Positions 43,301 to 53,149 of a DNA stretch of 64,000 bases are shown here, piece after piece. Within the stretch, counting starts at the first letter, position 1, and each line of letters starts with the position of its first letter. The stretch is from Labyrinthula sp. Ha (taxonomy: Eukaryota; Sar; Bigyra; Labyrinthulida; Labyrinthulaceae): NCBI GenBank assembly GCA_015227615.1, contig JAALGZ010000001.1, positions 3,224,001 through 3,288,000 on the forward strand, given 5' to 3'. The position numbers and the translations under genes were made by a program. The notes below the pieces were generated by a model that saw only the letters and a list, made by a program, of their open reading frames with translations, was not told the DNA's origin and did not search any database.

Positions 43301-46300
43301 GTTTGCTACTATTCGTAAGGAAATTATAGCTTGACTAACGCACACCAAAATAAAAAAAATAAGGAATATGTTAAAATAATTCAATACCATACACAGTTTA
43401 CCGTCCAATGGCGTGTATTTACCCAAAAGGTAATATAAATAATTGACTTAGTGTGCTAAACACACGTCTAAGGTCGTAATCTCGATCTAACCAGTAAGAC
43501 AGATCAAGGTTATCAGATTATCCGTGTTTGTTCTCAAGGAAATCAATCTAGAGTAAACTGATTTTCTTCACCAGGTAAATAAAAGCGACAAGAAGAAGCT
43601 GGAGAGACTGGGATACACAGTTTTCAACTATCCATGGAAGTTTACAATGTCTCTAGGAAATATTAGTTTAGTCATTATAACTACTCTTAGAAAATAAATG
43701 TAGCTTGGATGCACACATATTGCACAAGAAAAAAGTTTCCGAGCTCTCTCCAAATAAAAATTTTATACATAAGGAAAATTGCTTCAACATCTAGTTGACA
43801 TCATTTGGAGGTATGAAAATCTTTCATACAAAATAAGCATATGCTTTTCTTTTTATATTGAAATAATAGATTAGTTGTGTATAATGTTTTTAGTTCTTAT
43901 ACTTGGAACTAAGGTTAAGCAGCTATTATGGTTTATGGCTGTGTTGGATAAGCTTTGGCAAAACCTACATCAATTTAACTGGCCAAGTACAAATAATAAG
44001 CTATGAAACGCACAGCTTTTAGATTATACATGAGCCTCATTGTATAGATTCTGGAAGCTATAGCCAAACGTCTCTATAAAACGCCTCTAATTATACAATA
44101 AACAATATAAATGTGTAGAAAGAACTTTCGGTATTAATAATAAAGCTCCTTTGTAATGAAAATTAGGTTTGCTTCTTGACATGAACGTGGTCATACTAAA
44201 CAAAAATAAACGCGTCATGAAGAGTTAGCCTCAATTTCGTTACTTTTGAAAGTATTATAAAAAACGGGTTAACCTAAAATCTAATGTACCATAGCATGTT
44301 GTGGCTTATTCAATAGAAGCCACTATATTTGATGAAGACCTGTTTTTCTGTTAGCTGCTGTCTAGCTACTGAAAGCTATGAAACTTTCTCTAGTTACTTC
44401 GAGCATAATATTGCATCAAGCGGAGTTGTTAGTTAGGCTGCTAAACTTGGCTTTACTGAATAGCCCTATGAGCAACTTATTTGCAACTTACTTAGGTCCT
44501 AAGTGGCATGATTTTTCCGTAAGGGAAGTACTAAGTTTGCTTACTCGGACGATTGAACATTCATTGCTGTTGTTTCGTTGCTAGTTGCCGTTTGATCCCA
44601 ATACCCAAAACAACACGGAGCATTCAATAGCCCTCTATCTACCCTATTTCTATGTACTATGCTAAGTATTGTATAAGAGGGGAACAGATCTTAGAGTGCA
44701 AACATATCAATCCCATGTTCTAAGTAATTAATGTGAAAAGTTTAGTATAGACACCAGATTCGCACTGTGTATTTAGCAATTTTTTTTCTCCCAGATTACG
44801 GTACCATTTGTTACTAATTATGTTACATTACATAATGTCATCAAGAATTCTGCATTTTTTATATTTTCAGATTTTATACGAATTATACTTAACATTTAGT
44901 TCCATCAAGATTTACCCAAAAAGAGGGCGATACCTAAACAAATATGTTCTAGTTTCGAATAAACATAGGTGACCCAACGGGCGTGGTTACCTTCATGAAG
45001 AGTTTTACACGAATTAAAAATGAAAAATCAAGATTTCCCTGAGTTATCCTTCAGGACATGCTTTCATATCTTATTATATATTTTAGCATATATATAAATA
45101 CAAAATTTGACGTTGGATAATGTATAAACCCATGGAAACAGGCTCATAATCTAATATAGATAGATCATCATAAATTTTTTACATAGTTCTGTAAGAAATA
45201 ACGCTGCGAAAATCCCAACCATTTGGATTCGAATCCTAAGTGGTGGAAAAGGGGATAATGATACAGTAAAGGCCTATTATGAGAACTTGTACATGAAGTG
45301 AGCTCTCATCAAGAGTCAACACTCTAAGCTTTAGAAAAAAAGTAATAATGGCACATTTCGTTAAAACTTCATATGACACTCAGTTTAGTATTAAAACACA
45401 CTCAAGATCACTTAGAAACCTCTGCATCGTCCAGAACAAAATTAACTTGATATAGCATGCTAATAGCAAATAGAAACCCTTTCCATGAGCTTAGGCGTAT
45501 CTCATTTCATTCTTAAATTATGTACAATTACGTGAAAAAAGTGAAAAAAACCCTCTTTTGAGGGGCTTCTAGAGTCAGAATTCTCATCTAGAATTTCTCT
45601 TTAAAGATCTTAGTGGCTACCACAGCATTTTGTTGTTTGTGGTTCCTTAATTAGTAGGAAAATTTTGAAAAATCCGTTTGCGCTAATACGGTGAATTATT
45701 AAATTTCAAGTTCCTAATACCAGTACCAGGAACATTTCCTCTCATTTGGAGAAGCGCACTCTATTTTGAACCTAGTCTCATGACCGAGAAAATGAGTCAA
45801 TAAAGGGTATAAGTCCTTATAAAGTTCTTGTAGTTCAATAAAGATAGATGTCGTACACAGAGGTGGTATCAGAGTTTACTGAGGATATCAGTTAGTCATT
45901 TCATTTAGAGTACTAGCTCGTGTGTGTAATAACTTTTTCCGCTAGAAATGCTTATTGCTCTGAACTTTCTTGTTTTTCATTATACAAGGTAATGCCAGAT
46001 CACATAAATCAACAACTCTCAAAATTATGAAGCAAGGTCTAAAGGCGCTAAGGGTTTGGGCGGTATAAAAACTGCTATCGAACGTAAAACCAAAGTGTCT
46101 ACTGAGAAATGAGAACCTTCTGAATTATGATGCTTATCTAATAAGAAGTTTTTGTAAAAAGTAAATAGAGTTTAGGTCTTCCGGGAAATGACAAATGTGT
46201 TGTTTGGTAAGAATTAAACTCAGGCATCACTATTGTTGGAACGTTAATACTAACGTTAGTTAAAGTACCCTTTTCTTATTAAATGTTATTTATCTAACGT

Positions 46301-46495
46301 TAGACTACTGCTAATTAATTTTCCAATAGTAAGAATATCGATTCCTAATTAAATCCCATACGAATAGTTTTTTCCTTTTATGATACGTCAGGAAAACTAG
46401 AAAAAATCCGCCCAAAAGGCTGAAACGTTTGCCCAAAAAAGGCATCTTGAAAACTGCTGCTTGCGAACGCGCAACGACAGAGCGAACAAAACTCA
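40301..46495. other. Long gene-poor region
   Basis: I can support no protein-coding gene in these 6 kb. A tRNA-like stretch occurs near 40566-40620 (see findings). The minus-strand ORF at 41393-41632 has a faint resemblance to the RT/RNase H connection of Ty3 elements (YMQVLTNLLPW) but is too short to call. The rest is AT-rich, with a TATA-rich patch near 45080-45110. The promoter of the DUF1336 gene lies at the right end. Confidence 0.45.
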
Positions 46496-47413
46496 ATGGG
46501 TGACTTTAATTATGGAGACAGCACAAGGGAAGTTACAGAACAAGATTTAAGAGAAATTTCCAAAAACAATAACGTAGATGTTCCTGTCTGGACAGGTCAA
46601 GTAGACGGTTCAAGTTTCAACGTAAGATGCGGTCCTAACTATAAGGTTAATAAGACCAAGCAGGCGTCGTTAGAATCCTTTTATACATGCGTTACTGTTG
46701 ATGTTGTTAAAGCCTCCTCTGTCTCAGAAAAGATTGAACATGTTGCTTCTAAGTACCCCCTCCCTTGTGTTAACTATCCCACAGAGATTTTGCGAGAGCT
46801 TGGACTCCCTAAATATATTGTTATTAACATCCAGGTTCCCTTTAAAACAGCTCCCATGATGTATACTCCCAAGAATTATTATGATCAAGATACAGGATTC
46901 TCCATAATATTGATTTTTCTCCTTAATCAGGAAATTGTTGATTTAGCGGTTAAAGGTGAGATATCAGAGACAAACGTTAAAAGTTATGCTCAGCTAAAAC
47001 TACTTAAGCGGTTCAACTTAGAAGCTTTGAACAATTCTGATATACGGAGAAGATTTAAAGGGATATTAGTTTGCGACAACTGGGATGAAATGATGGAAAT
47101 ATTGAGTGTTTCTGGGTTAAATATGATGAAGAAATATAATGGAAAACCTTTGATTATAAATAAAATGGGCGAAATTTATCAAGATGAAAATAAGACGGAA
47201 TATTTGGAAATGGTAGTTAAGATTTCAAGGGCTGTACTCTTGGCAAGAAAGGCACTCGATTCCTTTAGATCAAAAAGTCCAGCAGCGGTGCTTAGGATGG
47301 GATTTACGATTCAAGGAGAAAGTGACGAAGAACTACCTGAGAATATATTTGCATGCGCCAGTGTTAGCAACATTGTGATCGATGAAAAACATATTCCTAC
47401 AATAGAAATTTAG
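46496..47413 (+). CDS. DUF1336 / EDR2 C-terminal domain protein
   Basis: A 305-residue protein that is almost entirely one EDR2_C (DUF1336) domain. Recognisable blocks are FNVRCGPNYKVNKTK near residue 38, NYPTEI, IVINIQVPF, the central LKRF, KYNGKPLIINKMGEIY, YLEMVVKIS and the end block GFTIQGESDEELPENIFAC. In plants the domain ends ENHANCED DISEASE RESISTANCE 2, after PH and START domains, and also occurs alone in plant and protist proteins. Its biochemical role is not settled; lipid-related functions are suspected from the plant partners. Here it stands alone with no PH or START domain. The ATG is preceded by an in-frame-free spacer, and the domain begins soon after it, so the start is sound. 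It is convergent with the RRM gene, with a 144-bp gap. Confidence 0.88.
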   Translation: MGDFNYGDSTREVTEQDLREISKNNNVDVPVWTGQVDGSSFNVRCGPNYKVNKTKQASLESFYTCVTVDVVKASSVSEKIEHVASKYPLPCVNYPTEILRELGLPKYIVINIQVPFKTAPMMYTPKNYYDQDTGFSIILIFLLNQEIVDLAVKGEISETNVKSYAQLKLLKRFNLEALNNSDIRRRFKGILVCDNWDEMMEILSVSGLNMMKKYNGKPLIINKMGEIYQDENKTEYLEMVVKISRAVLLARKALDSFRSKSPAAVLRMGFTIQGESDEELPENIFACASVSNIVIDEKHIPTIEI

Positions 47414-47557
47414 GGTTGGAGTGCTCCCATTGGATGGAACTTTGTAACTTCTATATTTCTTAAACCCCATATATTTTGCATTTTAGTTATAAAGTTTCCT
47501 CACCTCTTTTGCGGATTTCATCTAGGTAGTCTCGCAACTTAAACTTTAAGATGATCC

Positions 47558-49263
47558 CTAATTCTGTTTTCGGTGTTTTATACTTTGAAGAAGACGACTA
47601 AGATCATTTAAATCGGAGGTGGACATATTCTTCCCAGATCTTGGGGGTTCCCTAGCTGGCGGATCATAGTTTCTGTTAAATGATTGATTATTCGGGTAGA
47701 CCGAAGAGGAAGGAGTTTGATAGGATGGTGAAGGATTTGCTTGCTTTGATGAGTTCATTAGCTGCTGGAGTTGTTGCTGCAACTGCTGCTGTTGTTGTAA
47801 GATTTCCTGCATATTATGCTGGTTTGGATTATTTATAGGCATTGCAACCTGTGGTGAACTCTGTTGTGAGGTCAAGGATTGAAGTTGCTTCTGCATCGCG
47901 GCGAGCTGACCTTGCATTGAGGTTAGGTTCGACGAATTGGGAGCAGCTTGCGGTATTGGCTGCTGATAATTATTTCCATAAAGAGGTGAAGATCTAGGTT
48001 GGGTATCTGGCCTTTGATGAGCTAGAAAATCAGTGGCGCTATACCCTTGGCGATCAACCGGGTTTTCAGTACTCCCTACGAGAAAGCCTAATCTTCTCTC
48101 TTCTCTTTCGATTTCCTCAACTATTCCTCTGAAATCAAGGTCAAAAGTTGGGCTGTGCCCTCTATCGGTGTAATGCAAAAATTTAAGGGTAACAGTTCGT
48201 TTTCTCATATTGTCCTTTCCTATTATTAACACATACCTTGAACCATTTCTAGCGCTGTCCCTGAGACAGCCAGACAAAGTTCGCCCATCCAGCATTTCTA
48301 TGCCCAAAGGAACCCCAAGATGACCAATTCTAGATGCGATCTCATTTGCCATACGTCGCTGTTGCTCACCAAGCAAAATAATTTTAACAACATGACCGTC
48401 TATAGGTGCTGGTGGCATATCGCTTTGACTTGGCCTTTTGGGATACCGGTTGTCATACCCATCACTCTGATACCTATCTCGCTCCTTTCTTTTTCCAAAT
48501 GCCCTACCTCTCAGAGAACCCCTGAACCCTCTTCCGCGGCTACTCTCATAGCCTCTTCTACTATCATATCTTTCGTATCGCCCGCCATGGCGTGAGCGCA
48601 TTTTATCCCTTTGGTTTTTTGCAATTTGCACGTCAATTTTTCTAGTTCCAATAAGCCTTCCTTGTTCTTGTTGCAGGGCTTGATCCATGTCTTTGCTGTC
48701 ACAAAAACTAACAAAACCATAGCCCTTGTGCATGGCAACTTCATCCACTCGACCATACTGTTTCCAGATTGCCTCGAAATCGTCATAGGATATAGACTCT
48801 GTTTCAAGATTCCCCACAAACAACTTACCTCCTAAGAATAAGCCTAAGCGAAGATTATTACCGGTTTCTCTATCACGGTGACTTCCAAGTCTTCCACTTC
48901 CAGCAGAGTGCGTCCTTTCTCTACTAAAATTTCCCTTAAAATCAGCTGGGGGTTTTGAGCTTCTACAAATAAAATTTAAAGCAGGACATACTTTCTATCC
49001 GCGGGATTGTCTTGCAACGTTTCCGTCACACTTTTGGCGTCTTCCTTTTTTGACTCGCTCTGATCCATAGCCTTGGTATTGCTCGCTTCAATATGAGCTG
49101 GGTTTTCAGGTGAAACTTTTATCGAAACTTTTTCTTGAGATGGGATAGTTTTCACCGTTTCTTTGCCAGCACTATCGCTTCTATTTGGAGTAAGTGCAGG
49201 CACAGCAATTCCTGTACTTGATTGCATTTCTTTCACGTCGTTATTTCTTGATTGATCTGTCAT
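47558..49263 (-). CDS. RRM + NCOA5-like anticodon-binding-fold protein
   Basis: A spliced gene encoding 548 residues. Exons on the minus strand are 49263-48992, 48962-48862 and 48831-47558; introns are 29 nt (48963-48991) and 30 nt (48832-48861), both GT-AG. Joining them restores the RNP2 motif KLFVGNL at the start of an RRM (about residues 126-200), with RNP1 KGYGFVSF. An RGG/arginine-rich linker follows, then about 273-355 a class II aaRS anticodon-binding (HGTP) fold of the kind in nuclear receptor coactivator 5 (VVKIILLGEQQ, RNGSRYVLIIGKDN), and a glutamine-rich tail with runs of Q (about 410-510). The likely role is RNA binding in transcription-coupled RNA processing in the nucleus. It is divergent from the WW-domain gene, with 50 bp between the start codons. 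Confidence 0.85.
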
Positions 49264-49313
49264 TTGTAAATGGGTTGTTTCACTTTTTAGAGGTTTTTCG
49301 TTCGTTTCCTAAA
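49264..49313. promoter_or_regulatory. 50-bp bidirectional promoter/leader region
   Basis: Only 50 bp separate the start codons of the divergent RRM gene and WW-domain gene. Both 5' leaders, and probably a shared promoter, must fit here or overlap the coding regions. I see no clear TATA box. There is a short T-rich patch (cactttttagaggttttt). Confidence 0.5.
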
Positions 49314-50279
49314 ATGCTTTCCCATAAACTCAAAAAAGTACTAACTGTTTATCGAAACCAGACAAATCTCAGATACTATTCTATAAGTTTGAAAAAGGAG
49401 GATGGATCTGATTATAACGAGCAAGAAATGCAAAGAATTTTAGATCTTCCTTATGTATTTGGTAAATCGGATCCAAAATATTATTATGATAAGAAGACAA
49501 GGAGTGACTATAACACCTTCTCTATTGGTTGGTGGAACACTGTGCGACGGGAACTACGAAATAAATTTCAGCTTGGCTTATCAAAAATGAGGATTAAATC
49601 ATTGGATCAATCCTTTGATGAAACTTCCATCTTGAACCATGGGTTTAATCTATTTAGACAACTTAACTCTGCTATAATCCTTGGAGATTTCGATACAGTG
49701 AAAGCAACCTCAGTCTCGCCTTTGTCCAAGCAACTCGACTCTGTTAAAAATGCTTCCCCTCTTTTTGATGGCTATAAAATATACGGTGGTAAATCAGTTT
49801 TATCATCTCGCGTTGTAAAACTTTTGGAAAAACCTGCGTTAATGAGTGCAGAGGTGATTAAGGTGCATCCAACCTTGTCCACATATAGATTTGGTCAATT
49901 AAGTGTTCGAATTCTCACAGAGCAAATAAAAGTTCGAAAAGATGATGAGTTGGTGAATAGATATATGGAAAGAGGGAAACGTGCTAGGATTACCCATAAA
50001 CAAAGGTTAATTCGCGAGAAGAAAGCTCCTGCAGAGTGGAAACTTGTTTATTCAAATGAAGGTATTCCGTATTATTTTCATGAGAGCTTTGAAAAGGTTT
50101 CATGGAAGAAACCTGCGGAGTTTGGGTTATCTTCTATACATTACGATCCGGCATCAGGAACTCTGGGAAATGGAAAAGTTATAAAGGATATGGGTAGTAC
50201 ACTAGTGGTAGAAAATATTATTACCCTGCAGAAGCCTCTATATAGCAAAGGGAGACCATGGCTGTTATCAGGCATATAG
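49314..50279 (+). CDS. WW-domain protein, probably mitochondrial
   Basis: A 321-residue protein. I chose the ATG at 49314 because an earlier in-frame start would lie inside the divergent gene. The first about 25 residues (MLSHKLKKVLTVYRNQ, then YYSISL) are basic, without acidic residues, and look like a mitochondrial presequence. A WW domain is at about residues 238-270, with W242 and W264 22 apart and a proline at 267, plus the central YYF. Between them, GFNLFRQLNSAIILGDFDTVKA is reminiscent of the helical 'A-x-x-x-G-D-x-x-x-L' start of Tim44/mL45-type domains, so a mitochondrial ribosome or inner-membrane role is possible but unproven. It is convergent with the kinase gene. Confidence 0.8.
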   Translation: MLSHKLKKVLTVYRNQTNLRYYSISLKKEDGSDYNEQEMQRILDLPYVFGKSDPKYYYDKKTRSDYNTFSIGWWNTVRRELRNKFQLGLSKMRIKSLDQSFDETSILNHGFNLFRQLNSAIILGDFDTVKATSVSPLSKQLDSVKNASPLFDGYKIYGGKSVLSSRVVKLLEKPALMSAEVIKVHPTLSTYRFGQLSVRILTEQIKVRKDDELVNRYMERGKRARITHKQRLIREKKAPAEWKLVYSNEGIPYYFHESFEKVSWKKPAEFGLSSIHYDPASGTLGNGKVIKDMGSTLVVENIITLQKPLYSKGRPWLLSGI

Positions 50280-50452
50280 GAAATTGGTTGAGGAGTAAAG
50301 CTATGTGAAAGTAGACCTTAACAAAAACTACCTCAACAAACGATAGGTAATAATCTATTGCTTAATCTCATATACACGAAATAACAACTAACAACTACAG
50401 AGAGAGAAAACCATTTACCAAACGCTAAAAAACAAGAATATGCTCTCTGCCT

Positions 50453-52170
50453 CTACGTTTCTTTTTCTGAATTATCACGTGTCCAAGATCGTCTTAACGC
50501 TTTGTTTACCTGACTGAATGTTCGGGTTGCCTGCTGAGTGTATGGTTTCACATACTTCTCATAGAAAAGTTTTCGCTTTTCTTTCTGAGCTTCAGTTTCT
50601 TTCATTTTGGTAAGACGAAAACCCTGTGTATCTTCAGCGACTGATTTCTCCTCATCAGAAAATGCAAGTACAATGCCAGATTCCAAAGTGTCCACCTGGG
50701 TTCTCAGTTCTGTATCGTTGCCATTGACTGCGGCAGGTGGAGGAGAAAAGAATCCAGAGGGTTTCTTTGAATGTGCCTTAACTAACCTTGCAAAAGACTG
50801 AGCGCGGACAGAATTTCTAAGGTCTTTAGAACTACCAAAGAGGTTTTTTCCAATAACCGAGTTTCTAATAACAAGGGAATTAAAGCCACCTCTGGATGAG
50901 TTGCCAAATGTGTTGTCTTCCGTAGAAAGCAAGTCGTCTTCAGTTTCTTCTACAATTCCATTACCCACATGATTGTTAAAGGCAGCTTCTTTCCCAGGAC
51001 CACCGTGAATTAACAAAGGTCCAGAGTCGTCACTTAGCCCGCCATCATCAGCAATCACAGTTCTTCCTTCTGCTTTTTCTCCATCGTAAAATGGTGTATT
51101 TTTCCTAAATTCCAGAACTTTGCTCAAGTTTTGTTTCACAACTTCAGCTACAAGTTTTGACGAACCCATTATATCTGCAGACAACAACTCTTGTTTTATA
51201 TTACATATGAGCTCATGTTCTAACAGTTCATTAGCAAAAGGTCTCTCTTTTCCATTTTCTACTTTCATTAAACAAAGTGAAAGAAACTCGTTAAACAAGG
51301 GAGAAACTTCCTGTGGCCTTTTTAAAGTTGGTGGGTCCCTAGTTGTATGTAAAAGAAACAAATGGATTGGTTTCATGCTATTCTTATATGGAAGTTCATG
51401 CTCTTTCATTTCAATTGCTGTGATCCCAAGTGACCAACAGTCGCTATTGAAAGTATATCCACCATCTTCATCTGTCTGTGTGCTTATTTCTGGTGCCATC
51501 CAAAATCTAGGTATAAGAAAATAAAAAGAATTACGGGGTTCCGATAACTGTTGTTGTTCTATCCGTATTAGGAAGATACTTGCTTACTCCAAAATCACAC
51601 AGTTTAGTTTCACCAAACTGGCTTAGTAGTAGATTCCCAGCTTTAATATCCCTATGAGTGAATTGAACTCTAATTTTACCTATGCAAAACGCGCTTTGTT
51701 TGTAAGAACTCCATTCCTAACAGAACTTGACAAAGGATGTGTGATATTGTTATTTCATCAAAATCAACTTTTGCCATTGAAATGAGATCGTGAACTGACC
51801 CACAGTCAAAAACTTCAAGAACAATTGTAACTTTTTTATCAAAGGCATATGCCTCAGAAAATCCACAGACCCATGGCCCAGAACAGTAATCGAGGAAGTA
51901 TATTTCTTTCAAAGGATTCTCTTCTAAGTTCGCAGCATCTAGCTTGACAGTTTTTAAAGCATAACTTTGTTCAGTACCAATCCTTTTACACATATACACA
52001 GTTCCAAAAGAACCAACCCCAAGAGGTGATGTTCGCTCAAAGAAATCCATTGGATCCACTTCGTTCTTGAGTAAGTCTGGATTCTGTGGGGGAAGATCTT
52101 CAACATGAGGAGCATGGTTCCTGTTATTTCTGTGAACTCTACCCCTGATTCTCCTGTTAGCCCTTTCCAT
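50453..52170 (-). CDS. STE20/GCK-family protein kinase
   Basis: A spliced gene encoding 553 residues. Exons on the minus strand are 52170-51680, 51651-51535 and 51506-50453, with two 28-nt GT-AG introns (51652-51679 and 51507-51534). Splicing restores [11 protein letters not shown] (D165), CDFGVS (D183) and GTPFWMAPE, the STE20-type signature; GVGSFGTVY and the ATP-lysine K73 lie in exon 1. Intron positions thus interrupt the catalytic loop and the activation segment. After the kinase domain (about 44-330) the sequence is low-complexity, with acidic patches and a basic C-terminus with a coiled-coil-like stretch ([15 protein letters not shown]). DFGVS and this layout resemble MST/GCK kinases of Hippo-like and stress pathways. 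Upstream partners and substrates cannot be inferred. Confidence 0.9.
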
Positions 52171-52869
52171 TGAATCTACTTAAATATTATATGATAGGTC
52201 CTAATATAGTCTCTTACTTAGAATCAGCGGTTGATTACTGAACCTTTTTATTCCACACTCGTTGTGCTGTTCTTTACTAAATAACCTGTACAAATTGCCC
52301 AAAATCTAGTACCTACTCGGTTTTAAAGACAATATTGATATCATATTTGTCAAATCAGGTCTGAGCTGATACAAATTAATTGCTAGAAACTTTGTTTCAA
52401 TCGAATTGAAACACTAGGAAAATGAACTAAGACGGTTTATGGCTTTCATACTCCGAAGTATCGTACTCCACCTTTGTGTTTGGATTAATTAATTTCCTAA
52501 AATCTAAAATTAAAAACATCTAAAATTAATTAAAAATCACAAAACGTCGAAATATTGAAGAAAGACATTGTAAAAGGAATAAGAAAGTGCAATGAAAGAT
52601 GTGAAGGTCGAATGAAAGGAGATGGTTCAGAAACAATTAAAGAAGTTCAAAGCAAAGTTCAGAGAAGAATATGAAGGGGAGGTCAAAGAAGAGGAATTAC
52701 AAACAGTTCAAGAAGTATATTAATATCTAAATTCAAGACACAAAAGAACAAACGCTACTACGACACATCTTCTGATGATTACATTATGCTGAGGTGTGTA
52801 CGAAATATGTGTGCTACACGCTGGTTCCAGGGGTACTGTTAGGACCTGGGGAAATTCAATAGTTGCCAA
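52171..52869. other. Spacer between kinase gene and old LTR element
   Basis: No gene recognised. It includes the kinase promoter side and the left flank of the old retrotransposon. No target duplication for that element could be found. Confidence 0.45.
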
Positions 52870-53120
52870 CGTACCGTTAGCGCTTAAGAAAAGGTAGGGG
52901 TAGCGGCCCACTTTATCGTACCACTAAGGGTTAAAGGTATGACGATATTATATTTATGGATAGGGTAATTTGATTGGTAGATAGAGTTTGTTATCATTAT
53001 GTCGGATTAGGCCACACCGAAGAATCCAACCAATTAATAATTAAGAAAATCACAGAAGAGATAAAAATAAAAACATTAAAGACATGTGAAAGAAACAAGC
53101 CAACCAATATTAAGCAACAA
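52870..53120 (+). repeat. Diverged 5' LTR of the old element
   Basis: It aligns with about 62102-62338: shared blocks start at 'gtaccgtta', then 'gattggtaga', 'tatgt[ct]ggat', 'gaatcc[at]a[ac]caatta' and 'gaacaag/caacaag' near the end. Ends are approximate. Confidence 0.7.
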
Positions 53121-53149
53121 GATACAGTTTGGCGGATTGATATATTAAT

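Noticed and set aside
45215-45240. tRNA B-box-like 'ggattcgaatcc'
   Set aside because: No A box at the right distance upstream and no cloverleaf. The conserved G-C pair closing the T loop is absent.
46311-46496. Minus-strand 61-codon ORF abutting the DUF1336 start
   Set aside because: It starts at TTG and not ATG, is short, and has no recognised family.
47761-47850. Short trinucleotide run that might be a microsatellite or CRISPR-like repeat
   Set aside because: It is the coding sequence of the poly-glutamine tail of the RRM protein. No CRISPR array exists in the window.
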